From contig JAGBQM010000041.1 of the NCBI GenBank assembly GCA_017632855.1, forward strand, positions 1 through 35,965: DNA of 35,965 nucleotides, read 5' to 3'. Origin of the DNA: Aeriscardovia sp. (lineage in GTDB: Bacteria; Actinomycetota; Actinomycetes; Actinomycetales; Bifidobacteriaceae). The number at the start of each line of letters is the position of its first letter. The stretch's first letter is position 1. The position numbers and the translations under genes are program-made. The notes beneath the pieces are model-generated. The model made no database searches, had not been told where the DNA came from, and saw nothing but the letters and a program-made list of their open reading frames with translations. This document shows, piece by piece, positions 1 through 8,735 of this stretch.

Positions 1-16
1 CTGCATCCCCACTTCC

Positions 17-41
17 TCCCCGCTTTTGTGCGGGGATTTTT
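17..41 (+). terminator. Rho-independent terminator at left edge
   Basis: A 7-bp perfect stem, TCCCCGC (17-23) with GCGGGGA (30-36), encloses a 6-nt loop and is followed by five T (37-41). This is a textbook intrinsic terminator for a plus-strand gene that must end left of the window. The gene it serves is not visible. Confidence 0.8.
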
Positions 42-192
42 GTGTTTCCCCTTTGCGCTGATGTAAGAGGAAATGAATCTGTAATTAGTAGATTTTTAGA
101 TATAGTATAGTTTCAGGGTTGATTATTGGCGATTCCAATACCGGATGGAAGGAAAGCCCCCCTTCCGGGAAGAGGAAGAGGCGGGGGAAATC

Positions 193-738
193 ATGGAAAA
201 AACCGGACTTGAAAACGGCGAAAACGAACTTTTCCCCTTCTCTTTCAGCCTCGACAAGATCCGGCACAAAGACGATTCCCTATATTCCGGGCTTTTGAAA
301 ATCCTGCTTTCTGACAGATCCCGCAAAAAAAACATCATCTGGGCCACTGACGCCTATAAGGGGCGCGATTGGGAAAGCCCGGTCTGCCAGAGCGCGGTAT
401 CGGCAATCCGTCCGCGAGCTTTTAAAGAGGACGCGGAAAAGCAGTCCAGGGTTAAAACCCATGCGGAAGTCTTTACCCCCTTTGAAGTGGTTTCACAGAT
501 GACGGAGACTCTTTGGGAGGATCCGGAAGGGCGAGACAAGACTTACCTTGAGATTGCCTGCGGGGAGGCGCCCTTTATAACTTCCCGTTATGATGCCGCT
601 ACCGGAAACCCCATCCCATTGGAAAAACGGGTCGGGATTTTGGACAGAAAGCTCCAAGTGGCAGAGAAGGCCGCGGAAGGCGGCTTTCTCTTAACCATCC
701 CGCGCTTCATTACCTTAGGTGGAATGGCGCAGAAATAA
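193..738 (+). pseudogene. N-terminal remnant of a restriction-system DNA methyltransferase
   Basis: The reading frame encodes about the first 160 residues of a DNA methyltransferase of the type often annotated as restriction endonuclease subunit M. Recognisable stretches are NIIWATDAYKG, HAEVFTP, YLEIACGEAPFITSRYD and GILDRKLQV; these are the usual N-terminal landmarks before the catalytic region, recalled from the family and not searched. Similarity stops near 670, so the catalytic NPPY region and C-terminus are missing. The remaining frame (to the TAA at 736-738) looks like read-through into the neighbouring pilin remnant. The ATG at 193 is chosen because it is preceded by a purine-rich GGGGGAA; an in-frame ATG at 145 is also open. 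Nothing functional can be expected from this fragment alone. Confidence 0.7.
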
Positions 739-1716
739 ACTCAAGCGACAGATCTTCTACAGGATACGGAAACTTGAGCATTTATGACGGATCGTCCTTT
801 GCTTTGGATTTTATAGGCTACCTTAACCGCAATGCCATGGACACCTCGGAAGGCATTTCTCTGGGCGCCACCATCACGGGAGCGGCCCCCTTTGACTACC
901 CGAAAACCTCCCCTTAGTCTTCTGTGGCCGTGTACACGAACGGCAACCCCAATGGCACGGGGCAAATAGGGAGCTCTTTTATTCTGAATCCTGAAAACGG
1001 AATGAACAATGCAGATTCCTATGGATCTCCATCCCCTCAAACTACGAATGCAAGCCTATGGTGGAAAGAGAAATTTACGGATGAAAGCTACAACAGAAAA
1101 GTTACAAAGGGAGCAAAATTAACCGTAGCCACCCTGGCCGACACCCTCTACACTGGCCCTGTTTCAGATCCGAGTTCGGGAGACACGCTTTCAAACGGGC
1201 AAGCCTATTTGGAGCCTGCTGGCGGATCCTCTCAAAATCCGCTTCAAGATGGTCCTTCAGGAAGCGAATTTGCAGGATGGTCTTTTGGATCAAGCCCTGT
1301 AGAGTACTCAAGCGTTTATGCGGGAACTTCTTCTCCTTCCCTTTAAAATAACAGCGGCCTATTTGCAATCGAAGGCCTTGCAAACGGGGTCTATATAATT
1401 ACCCAGACCCTCACAGCCCAAAACACCCTTTCTTCTTCCCTGCCCAGTTTTTATATAACGATAAACCATAATTTCCCCAATTCATACAGCGATATGAAAG
1501 ATGGGACCAATATTTCCTACGGAATGCTAAACACCTCCACCGGTATCATTCAGGTTCTTCCCTTCTGCAAAATAAAGGAGCTTCCTTTGACCGGCGGAAG
1601 GGGAAAGGCTTCATTTCTCATACCTGCCCACGCTCCTTCTGACAGGCGCAATGGCCTATGGAGTTTACTTTTGGATTGAAAACAAGAGGAAAATGGAGAA
1701 AGGAAGGAGAAAATAA
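720..1716 (+). pseudogene. Decayed LPxTG-anchored pilin-like surface protein
   Basis: One reading frame (codons starting at positions divisible by 3) encodes a Ser/Thr/Gly/Asn-rich extracellular-type protein, interrupted by TAG at 915-917 and TAA at 1344-1346. After the second stop the same frame gives GLFAIEGLANGVYIITQT, which resembles a SpaA/Cna-B-type repeat of Gram-positive pilins. It then reaches the sortase motif LPLTGG at 1581-1598. Just after the motif the frame shifts by one base. The next frame continues with a hydrophobic stretch (LLLTGAMAYGVYFW) and a Lys/Arg-rich tail ending at TAA 1714-1716, completing a normal cell-wall sorting signal. No N-terminal signal peptide is left; the 5' end abuts the methyltransferase remnant around 670-720. 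Two stops plus a frameshift plus a missing 5' end indicate a pseudogene of a sortase-assembled fimbrial subunit. Confidence 0.75.
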
Positions 1717-1753
1717 GGCCGGATGGTTTCTAGCTAAAATTGTAAGAAAACTT

Positions 1754-2614
1754 TCAATCTAAAGAACTGAATAACCCAGCCTCCATATCCGCTATATCGT
1801 AGAGGTAAGGGATTTCAATATAAGCTTCCTGTAAATTTTTCCTTGCTTTTCTCCAGCCCCACCCATCGGTTATCCACATAAATCTTGTGCCCTTTATTTT
1901 CTCTGCGCGTTCTGAAATTTCAATATAACTTCTTGCAATTTCATTAAGTTTAGAACCGGAAGAGGAATAAAAATTTGTTTCTATAAGGTAAACGTTATCC
2001 TCTGTTTTAAGGATAAAGTCCCATCTTTTTGTAGAAACTGCAGAGAGAGGAGTTAGGTTTACCTCGAAAAGCTTTTCAACTTCCCTGCTGTATATTTCTT
2101 TGAAATAGGTTTTGTTTTTTATAAAGCCTGCTAACCTTATAAAATCCTCTACCAGATTTTCCATTTGGTCTCCCCCTCTGTTCTTTCTGGCATTAGAATC
2201 CATACCTACTTCAATTCCCGTTACATAGTCCCATAGATTGCCTCTGAGATGTTGCGATAACAAGTCAAATAAGCCGGTTTTTTCCATAAAATATGCATAA
2301 TCTGTTTGGCTATTTACGGCGGAAAAGTCATATATGATACCTTTTCCATTTTCCTGACAATATACTTCTTTGGCGCGCACTGCCAAAAGCAAAGGGATAG
2401 CCTCAATACATTCAGGGTAACGGCGAATTAGATATAAGAATTCTTGTCTGATATTTTGAGAACCTACCAGACTGTTTAATAGATTGATTTCAACCTTATA
2501 GTCATAGACATTGTCGTATACTTTTTTGAAATCTGTATAAAAGTTGTATTGGTTGATAGATGACTTGAAGCTCTTAATCCATTCATTAAAGGGTTTTTTA
2601 CGCGCATAAATCAT
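1754..2614 (-). CDS. dpnII: Type II restriction endonuclease, DpnII family (GATC)
   Basis: A 286-residue protein of almost exactly the length of DpnII and similar along its length. Shared landmarks are LNSLVGSQNI, GLFDLLSQHL and DYVTGIEVGMDSNARKNR. The likely nuclease core is WDFIL...YLIETNFYSSSGSKLNE, where the Asp and the Glu of ETN would be the metal-binding residues of a PD-(D/E)xK fold. Members of this family cut unmethylated GATC. The gene lies 24 nt downstream of the cognate adenine methyltransferase on the same strand and is probably co-transcribed. Its start (ATG at 2614) has no convincing Shine-Dalgarno sequence, which would keep nuclease translation low relative to the methylase. 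The gene is visibly more AT-rich than the housekeeping genes, consistent with acquisition by transfer. It appears intact. Confidence 0.9.
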   Translation of the reverse strand: MIYARKKPFNEWIKSFKSSINQYNFYTDFKKVYDNVYDYKVEINLLNSLVGSQNIRQEFLYLIRRYPECIEAIPLLLAVRAKEVYCQENGKGIIYDFSAVNSQTDYAYFMEKTGLFDLLSQHLRGNLWDYVTGIEVGMDSNARKNRGGDQMENLVEDFIRLAGFIKNKTYFKEIYSREVEKLFEVNLTPLSAVSTKRWDFILKTEDNVYLIETNFYSSSGSKLNEIARSYIEISERAEKIKGTRFMWITDGWGWRKARKNLQEAYIEIPYLYDIADMEAGLFSSLD

Positions 2615-2638
2615 ATTGCCATGATAAAGACATCTTTT

Positions 2639-3496
2639 TTAATAATCGTAATTAGTCACAATAACTTCTTTTCCGCGCCTTCTATTTGCATCTCTGTTAA
2701 TCATTCTTTTCACGTCAAAGCTTTCAATTCTGTACCCCCTGTAAAGTTCCCTGACAGCTTTTACATCGTTATTTGAAAGCATTACTTTTACGCCTTTTTT
2801 ATCAAGTTCTTTAAAAATTCTGGCAAGCCTTTCGTGATCCTCTTGCAAAAAACCGCCTTTAGCGTAAGAAGTGAAGTTTGCAGTAGAGCTTTCAGGAAAA
2901 TAGGGGCTGTCAAAATAGACGAAGTCGCCCTGAGCAGCGTTTTTTACCGCTTCTTCAAAATCCAAGCAGGTCATTTTCACCTTTTTCAGGTACTTGGACA
3001 TGGACCTTATATTTTCTCGGTCAATGGAGTTCCCTTTTGATCTGTTATTGTATGGAACATTAAAAAAGCCTTTATTGTTTACCCTGTAAAGGCCGTTAAA
3101 GCAGTGCTTGTTTAACCATATGAAAAGCGAAGCCGTGAAGGAATCCATAATATTTTCCTTTATTCTTTGGTTGTATTCTTCCCGGTTTTTAAGATACAGC
3201 TCAGCGTTGCATTCTTCCGCATCCAAGGCATTTATGGCAGATATGAGCTTTTCAGGATCGCCTTGAATCTGCCTGTATAAATTAACGAGCTGGGGGTTTA
3301 CGTCATTTATAAAAGCCGAAAAAGGCTGAAAAAAGAAAAGAACGCCGCCTCCACCTACAAAAGGCTCAAAATAATTTTCAAAATTTGAAGGCATTCTTTT
3401 TTCTATTTCGCCGAGAATTTGCCCCTTCCCGCCGGCCCACTTTATACATGGGCTTATCTTTTCTTTTTCAGCGCTCATCAAAAGATTTTTGACCAC
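2639..3496 (-). CDS. dpnM: DNA adenine-N6 methyltransferase, Dam/DpnM type (GATC)
   Basis: A 285-residue class I methyltransferase of the Dam/DpnM (D12) family that methylates adenine in GATC and protects DNA from the adjacent DpnII-type nuclease. Visible motifs are the N-terminal IKWAGGKGQ, the SAM-binding FEPFVGGGGVLFF and the catalytic motif IV DSPY (a common variant of DPPY in DpnM relatives), followed by NFTSYAKGGF. The longest frame starts with GTG at 3496; an in-frame ATG at 3478 (MSAEKEK) is the alternative. The GTG is favoured slightly because TATCAT lies 7 nt upstream, as in other apparently leaderless starts in this window. The second methylase DpnA, present in the Streptococcus DpnII operon, is absent. 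The gene is AT-rich compared with the flanking core. Confidence 0.92.
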   Translation of the reverse strand: MVKNLLMSAEKEKISPCIKWAGGKGQILGEIEKRMPSNFENYFEPFVGGGGVLFFFQPFSAFINDVNPQLVNLYRQIQGDPEKLISAINALDAEECNAELYLKNREEYNQRIKENIMDSFTASLFIWLNKHCFNGLYRVNNKGFFNVPYNNRSKGNSIDRENIRSMSKYLKKVKMTCLDFEEAVKNAAQGDFVYFDSPYFPESSTANFTSYAKGGFLQEDHERLARIFKELDKKGVKVMLSNNDVKAVRELYRGYRIESFDVKRMINRDANRRRGKEVIVTNYDY

Positions 3497-3503
3497 GTAT
3501 CAA

Positions 3504-3509
3504 ATGATA
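3504..3509 (-). promoter_or_regulatory. -10 box for the DpnM-type methylase gene
   Basis: TATCAT on the minus strand lies 7 nt before the GTG codon at 3496, with no Shine-Dalgarno sequence between. Transcription would start at or next to the GTG, giving a leaderless mRNA for the methylase-nuclease pair. No good -35 hexamer is seen. The same hexamer precedes the gene at 13072. Confidence 0.45.
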
Positions 3510-3516
3510 TAAAACA

Positions 3517-4359
3517 TCTTCTTTTCAAACGCAGGAAGATGAGAAAGAGCAGGCAAAACCCTTTATCAAAAAGGCAAAAGCTGATTTGAGAAGCCTCGTC
3601 AGCTCAGTCCCTGCCTTTCTCATGGCCTACGGAATTTACAATGAAGACGGCTCTTCTTTGGCGACGATTGAAAATCTGGATTAAGGCATTTCCGAGGAAG
3701 TTTTCTAAGAAGTCATAGGAATTTCAAAAGAGCAGTTCAGGCTTTTGAGGGATAGAGGAGATTATACAGACCCTCTCACCGGGGGAAGCAGGCACTTTGA
3801 CGGAAATGTGTTTAACGCTCCCGTCTTTAATACAGCCATAACCGACTTTATGAGCTTAAGAAAAGAGCTGTCAAACTGGTTTGAAGAAGATAGCGACAGA
3901 GACATCTTCGGCTGCATCCCCCCTCAGAAAACCAACCAGATTTTCACCCCCAAGGCCGTGGTAAGGCAGATGGTCGATCTCTTCGAAAAAGAGGAGCCGG
4001 GGTGCTTTGCAGATCCTGGCCACACCTTTGCCGACCTGTATATAAAGAGCGGGCTTTTTATAGCAGAAGCCGTAAAAAGGCTCTACCGGAATCCTGAAAT
4101 GAAGCGGCTTTCCCCGGATGACAAAGAAAGGCTTGACCACGTCTTTTTCCGCCAGGTCTTCGGGATCGCGCCTTCTGAAATTATTTACAGAATAACTACC
4201 AACTTCATCTTTGGCTTTAGCGATAACGGGTCAATTCCCGACAGGTACCGCTCTAACTTCGCGATCGCAGATTCCGCAGAGCTTGCCAAGGAAGGAGAAC
4301 TGGCCTCCTTTATAGAAGAGCGCTTCGGAAAATATCTTCCGGATTCCTACAGCGACTGA
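3517..4359 (+). pseudogene. N-terminal/central remnant of a large Eco57I-like restriction-modification protein
   Basis: One frame runs from about 3517 to the TAA/TGA region at 4357 but is broken by TAA at 3682-3684 and TAA at 3706-3708. Landmarks are LVSSVPAFLMAYG, ISKEQFRLLRDRGDY, PPQKTNQIFTPKAVVRQMVD, FADLYIKSGLFI and the stretch around FGIAPSEIIY and TNFIFGF. As I recall them, these belong to the region just before the NPPY catalytic motif in large Eco57I-like restriction-modification proteins. The frame then ends (YLPDSYSD) before the catalytic motif, and both the upstream part (helicase or nuclease half) and the downstream part are missing. An open stretch after the second stop starts at 3745, but it is not a complete protein. 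The same protein type reappears, as its C-terminal part, on the other strand at 35056-35965. Confidence 0.75.
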
Positions 4360-4385
4360 TTTAAAGATCTCAACTAAAATTACAG

Positions 4386-4416
4386 CTCCCGCTAAGCGTG
4401 GGAGTCTTTTCTTTTC
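4386..4416 (+). terminator. Probable intrinsic terminator before ettA
   Basis: CTCCCGC (4386-4392) pairs with GTGGGAG (4398-4404) in a 7-bp stem with one G-U pair and a 5-nt loop, followed by the T-rich run TCTTTTCTTTTC. It closes the accessory region and isolates ettA from read-through. No gene is seen between 4360 and 4510; this hairpin and the ettA leader are its only recognisable content. Confidence 0.65.
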
Positions 4417-4510
4417 TTCGGTTTTTGGCAAGCCAAAGGAGTAACTTAGAGGCAGTTGGTAAAATTCCATAAGACTTGCAACAAAAAGAGTTTCTAAAGA
4501 AAGCTTCACA

Positions 4511-6190
4511 GTGTCCGATTTCATATTCCAGATGGATCACGTGCGCAAAGCCTTTGGCGACAAAGTCATCCTTCAGGACGTGTCCGTCAACTTTCTCAAG
4601 GGCGCCAAAATCGGGGTTGTGGGACCCAACGGCATGGGCAAATCCACCCTTCTGAAAATTATGGCCGGAAAGGAAGAGCCCTCCAACGGCTCCGTACAGA
4701 CGGCTTCCGGGGCTACAGTGGGCCTCTTGAACCAGGATCCGGAGCTGGATCCCAATAAAACCGTCAGGGAAGTTGTAGAAGAAGGCATAGGTCCCATCAA
4801 AGAAAAGCTCAACCGCTATAACAAGATAAGCGAAGAGCTGTCTAATCCCGACGCTGACTACGATTCCCTCTTGGCAGAGATGGGAAAGCTTCAGGAAGAG
4901 ATAGACGCCGCCAACGGCTGGGAAGTGGACAGCGCCCTCCAGCAGGCCATGAACGCCCTGCAGTGCCCCGACGAGGACGCCAAAATCAGCGTGCTCTCCG
5001 GAGGGGAGAGGAGGAGGGTAGCCCTCTGCCGCCTTCTTTTGCAGGCTCCCGACCTCCTGCTTTTAGACGAACCCACCAACCACCTGGACGCCGAATCCAT
5101 TTTGTGGCTGGAAAAATTTCTAAAGGACTATAAGGGGTCCGTCGTTTCCATCACCCACGACAGGGCTTTTTTGGATTCCATGGCACAGTGGATCTGCGAA
5201 GTGGACAGGGGCAGCCTCTACGGATATGAGGGAAATTACAGCACCTACCTTGAAGCCAAAGAGAAAAGGATGGAGATACAAGGCCAAAAGGACGCCAAGC
5301 TCGCCAAAAGGATCAAAAGCGAGCTCGAATGGGTGCACTCTTCACCTAAAGCGCGACAGGCTAAAAACCGGGCAAGGCTGGAAAGGTACGACCAGATGGT
5401 GGCCGAAGAGGCCGCTTCCAAAAAGACCGACTTTACAGACATCCGCATCCCCGTCCCTCCCCGCTTGGGATCCGATGTTTTAGAGGTAAAGAACCTTACC
5501 AAAAAGTTTGGGGACAGGACCCTTATAGAAGACCTCAGCTTCACCCTCCCCAGAAACGGCATTGTAGGTGTGATAGGCCCTAACGGGGTTGGAAAGAGCA
5601 CGCTTTTCAAGATGATTGCGGGCTTGGAAGATCCCACGGAAGGAGAGATAAAGCTGGGATCCACCGTGCAGATAAGCTACGTGGATCAAAACAGGGAAAA
5701 AATAGATCCCAAAAAGACTTTGTGGGAAGTAGTTTCGGACGGAGAGCAGTTTATAGAGGCCGGAGGCCAGCAAATCCCTTCCAGGGCCTACACCGCCAGC
5801 TTCGGGTTCAAGGGTTCGGACCAGCAAAAATTGGCGGGGATGCTTTCAGGCGGGGAAAAGAACCGTTTAAATCTCGCCCTCACTCTAAAGAAGGCGGGAA
5901 ACCTCCTTCTTTTAGACGAACCCACAAATGACTTGGACGTGGAAACTTTGGAAAGCCTGGAAGAGGCGCTTGAGGAATTCCCGGGCTGCGCCGTCGTAAT
6001 TTCCCACGACCGCTGGTTTTTGGACCGCCTCGCCACCCATATCCTCGCTTGGGAAGGCACGGAAGAAGATCCTTCCCGTTGGCACTGGTTTGAGGGCAAC
6101 TTCCAGGCCTACCAGGAAGACAGGGTAAAGAGGCTTGGAGAAGAAGCGAGCCGCCCCCACATGATCCACAGAAAGCTCACCCGAGGCTAA
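4511..6190 (+). CDS. ettA: Energy-dependent translational throttle protein EttA (ABC-F ATPase)
   Basis: A 559-residue soluble ABC-F protein with two ATPase cassettes and no membrane domain; EttA binds the ribosomal E site and gates the first elongation steps according to the ATP/ADP level. Cassette 1 has Walker A GPNGMGKST (about 38-46), the signature LSGGERRRVA and Walker B LLLLDEPTNHLD. A charged linker follows (the Arg/Lys-rich stretch around SSPKARQAKNRARLERY, which is the P-site tRNA interaction motif region in this family). Cassette 2 has GPNGVGKST, LSGGEKNRLNLA and LLLLDEPTNDLD. The start is GTG at 4511, matching the short N-terminus of the family, with only a weak purine-rich AAAGAAAG upstream. 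It is monocistronic: a terminator precedes it and a convergent gene follows 3 nt after its stop. Confidence 0.95.
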   Translation: MSDFIFQMDHVRKAFGDKVILQDVSVNFLKGAKIGVVGPNGMGKSTLLKIMAGKEEPSNGSVQTASGATVGLLNQDPELDPNKTVREVVEEGIGPIKEKLNRYNKISEELSNPDADYDSLLAEMGKLQEEIDAANGWEVDSALQQAMNALQCPDEDAKISVLSGGERRRVALCRLLLQAPDLLLLDEPTNHLDAESILWLEKFLKDYKGSVVSITHDRAFLDSMAQWICEVDRGSLYGYEGNYSTYLEAKEKRMEIQGQKDAKLAKRIKSELEWVHSSPKARQAKNRARLERYDQMVAEEAASKKTDFTDIRIPVPPRLGSDVLEVKNLTKKFGDRTLIEDLSFTLPRNGIVGVIGPNGVGKSTLFKMIAGLEDPTEGEIKLGSTVQISYVDQNREKIDPKKTLWEVVSDGEQFIEAGGQQIPSRAYTASFGFKGSDQQKLAGMLSGGEKNRLNLALTLKKAGNLLLLDEPTNDLDVETLESLEEALEEFPGCAVVISHDRWFLDRLATHILAWEGTEEDPSRWHWFEGNFQAYQEDRVKRLGEEASRPHMIHRKLTRG

Positions 6191-6193
6191 GGC

Positions 6194-6697
6194 TTAAGCC
6201 GCCTGCGCTCCCGAGTGCGCCGACTGCGGGCTCTTTTTTTCGCTTTTCTTTCCATCCGGAGGGGGGAGCTGGCACCATTTTTCAACTATGATTCCGCATA
6301 TCCCGTCCAAAAGGCTTATAAAAGCTGCTACCGCGCAGGTTATAAGGGCGTGCTTGAAAAAGGAAGCCTCGGACTTGGAAGCAATATTGATAATCTGGCC
6401 GGAAAACCAGCCGGCAAGAAAGAATCCCCCGACGCACATCGCCTTTGCCGAAGCGAGGGTGAAAAAGGCCCTGCCGGGGTCAAGGTACTTTAGGCGCCCC
6501 TTTACGTACCTTTTCACGGTAAGGCCCATTATCAAGAGCGCCAGCCCTAAAAGGAACATAATCCCGGAAGCCGCGTAGGTTGTGCCTAGGAGCGGAAGGT
6601 TGGTCAAGCCTATAAATCTTGCAAAGGACCATCCCAAGGCCATGCCGGCTCCTACTGCGCAAACCAGCACTACCCAGGAGGTCCTTCTGGCTTTCAT
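6194..6697 (-). CDS. DUF3180 family membrane protein
   Basis: A 167-residue protein with four predicted membrane segments, in pairs near residues 8-25 and 38-60, then 78-97 and 112-135, followed by a hydrophilic Lys/Ser-rich tail. Length, topology and position directly after ftsH in a tilS-hpt-ftsH cluster fit DUF3180, an actinobacterial family of unknown function. The start ATG at 6697 lies 4 nt after the ftsH stop, so the two are translated from one message. Its stop is 3 nt from that of the convergent ettA. No catalytic motif is visible. Family assignment rests on context and general features. Confidence 0.7.
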   Translation of the reverse strand: MKARRTSWVVLVCAVGAGMALGWSFARFIGLTNLPLLGTTYAASGIMFLLGLALLIMGLTVKRYVKGRLKYLDPGRAFFTLASAKAMCVGGFFLAGWFSGQIINIASKSEASFFKHALITCAVAAFISLLDGICGIIVEKWCQLPPPDGKKSEKKSPQSAHSGAQAA

Positions 6698-6701
6698 GAG
6701 T

Positions 6702-8732
6702 TTATCTGTTCGCTTCGGCGTCTGGCTGGGAGGGGGTGTCGATGGTCTTTATGGAATGGACTAGCTTTTCAGGGATAGGCACGGGAGGAATGTCGGATAC
6801 GGGCCTGGAAGGATTGCTTAGCCACTGCGGCCTTTCGGGGCTCATTATCACATTCGCAAAAAGGCGCTTCAAGTCGGAGGGTCCCAGGGTTTCCTTCTCC
6901 ATGAGCTCTTTTACCATTTCGTCGAGTATGGCCCTGTTTTGGTTTATCACCCTCCACGCTTCCGTGTGGGCGTTTTCAACCAAGGCCAAAACCTCCTGGT
7001 CTATGATTTCCTGCGTCTTTTCTGAGAAGGGGTGGGGACGGATGTCTTCCATGGATTCCTGGCTGTCGGATTCGTCTCCCCATTTTATCGCTCCCAGCTT
7101 TTGGCTAAAGCCGTACTGGAGCACCATGGCCCTGGCTATGTTGGTGGCCTTCTCTATATCGTTGGAAGCTCCCGTGGTGGGGTCGTGGAAGACCACTTCC
7201 TCAGCCGTTCTTCCCCCCATGGCGTAGGCCATCTGATCCAGAAGGGCGTCTCTGGTCTCGGAATACCGGTCGGTTTGAGGCATTACCGCAGTGTAGCCCA
7301 GGGCCCTTCCTCTGGGAAGTATCGTCACTTTCGTGACAGGGTCCGTGTGATGCATGCAGGCGGCAACCAAGGCGTGGCCGCTTTCGTGGTAGGCGGTATT
7401 TCTAAGCTCGCCCAAGGCCATTCCCTTCCACTGCCTTCTGGGGCCGGCCATAACCCTGTCTATAGCCTCGTCTATGGCCCTCATGTCTATCAACTGGGCG
7501 TTGGAGCGGGCGGTGAGAAGGGCCGCTTCGTTTAGCACGTTTGCAAGGTCGGCTCCCGTGAAGCCCGGAGTCCTTACGGCTATAAGGTGAAGATCGATGT
7601 TCGGCACGAAGGGCTTGCCCTTGGCGTGCACCTTTAAAATGGCTTCCCTTCCCTGAAGGTCGGGGGCTTCCACAGATACCTGCCTGTCGAAACGTCCCGG
7701 CCTCAAAAGCGCCTTATCCAAAACGTCCGGCCTGTTGGTGGCGGCGATCACGATGATGCCCGTATCGTTGTTGAAGCCGTCCATTTCCACCAGGAGCTGG
7801 TTTAAAGTCTGCTCCCTTTCATCGTGGCCCCCGGTCATTCCCGAGCCCCTCTTTCGGCCCACGGCGTCAATCTCATCTATGAAGATGATGGCTGGAGCGT
7901 GCTTCTTCGCCTCGTCGAAAAGCTCCCTCACTCTGGAAGCTCCGAGGCCCACAAACATTTCCACAAAGTCAGAACCCGCCATGGCGTAGAAGGGCACTCC
8001 TGCCTCTCCCGCTATAGCCCTTGCAAGAAGGGTTTTTCCGGTTCCAGGGGGGCCGTAGAGGAGGACGCCTCTGGGGATCCTCGCCCCCAGCCTCCTGTAC
8101 TTTGACGGATCTTTCAAAAAGTCCTTGATTTCTTCCACTTCCTGCACGGCCGCGGGCTCTCCTGCCACGTCTGCAAACTTTGTCTTCGGGATTTCCGAAT
8201 TGGGGAGGCGGTTGCTCTTTTTGCCTCCCATGCCCATAATGCCTCCGGCCCCGCTCTGGAGCTTGCTCATGGCCCACCAGAACAGAAGGAAGATGATTAT
8301 GAAGGGAAGAAGGGATGTGAGCAGGTAGCTCCACACCCCGTTGTTAGGGACTATGGAGTTGTATTTGTAACCGGCCCTTGTAGTGGCCCTCTCCACGGCT
8401 TCCGCCACCTGGGATCCCTGGGCAAGGACGTAGTAGAACTGCACGTCCTTTCCGTAGTTTACGGTTTTCCCGTCAATAGTAGGGCTGAAGTTGTTGTCAA
8501 GCTGAAGGGTGACGATCTGCTTGGGCCCGTTTATCGTGGCCGAATCCACCTGCACCGATCCCTGCTGCTTTAAAAGGTCCAGGCCCTGCTGGGTGGTAAT
8601 GGTCTTGGCTCCACGGTCGCCCAAAAACTCGAAGAGCAGGAAGGCGAGAATTAAAATGCAGGCGATCCACACCCATGGCTGGCTCCAAAAAGACCGTTTA
8701 TGGCCTCCATTGCTTGAATTTGGGGAGGGCAA
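6702..8732 (-). CDS. ftsH: ATP-dependent zinc metalloprotease FtsH
   Basis: A 676-residue membrane-anchored AAA+ protease that extracts and degrades unassembled membrane proteins and short-lived regulators. Two membrane segments (about 19-37 and 139-156) flank an extracytoplasmic domain of about 100 residues. The ATPase has Walker A GPPGTGKT (227-234), Walker B IIFIDEID and the second region of homology ending RPGRFDR. The protease domain has the zinc motif HESGH (449-453), with a likely third ligand Asp525. The start is TTG at 8732: it sits 3 nt after the hpt stop, AGGA lies about 9 nt upstream inside the hpt end, and the first residues are hydrophilic as expected. It is embedded in the tilS-hpt-ftsH order known from many Gram-positive bacteria. 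Confidence 0.96.
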   Translation of the reverse strand: MPSPNSSNGGHKRSFWSQPWVWIACILILAFLLFEFLGDRGAKTITTQQGLDLLKQQGSVQVDSATINGPKQIVTLQLDNNFSPTIDGKTVNYGKDVQFYYVLAQGSQVAEAVERATTRAGYKYNSIVPNNGVWSYLLTSLLPFIIIFLLFWWAMSKLQSGAGGIMGMGGKKSNRLPNSEIPKTKFADVAGEPAAVQEVEEIKDFLKDPSKYRRLGARIPRGVLLYGPPGTGKTLLARAIAGEAGVPFYAMAGSDFVEMFVGLGASRVRELFDEAKKHAPAIIFIDEIDAVGRKRGSGMTGGHDEREQTLNQLLVEMDGFNNDTGIIVIAATNRPDVLDKALLRPGRFDRQVSVEAPDLQGREAILKVHAKGKPFVPNIDLHLIAVRTPGFTGADLANVLNEAALLTARSNAQLIDMRAIDEAIDRVMAGPRRQWKGMALGELRNTAYHESGHALVAACMHHTDPVTKVTILPRGRALGYTAVMPQTDRYSETRDALLDQMAYAMGGRTAEEVVFHDPTTGASNDIEKATNIARAMVLQYGFSQKLGAIKWGDESDSQESMEDIRPHPFSEKTQEIIDQEVLALVENAHTEAWRVINQNRAILDEMVKELMEKETLGPSDLKRLFANVIMSPERPQWLSNPSRPVSDIPPVPIPEKLVHSIKTIDTPSQPDAEANR

Positions 8733-8735
8733 ATT

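Noticed and set aside
2880-2915. DSPY in place of DPPY in the DpnM-type methylase as a defect
   Set aside because: DSPY is a known functional variant in this subfamily, and all other motifs are intact.
3682-3708. In-frame TAA codons as recoding or a reassigned genetic code
   Set aside because: Genuine genes throughout the window end at TAA, TAG and TGA in the expected places, and this fragment is truncated at both ends; simple decay explains it.
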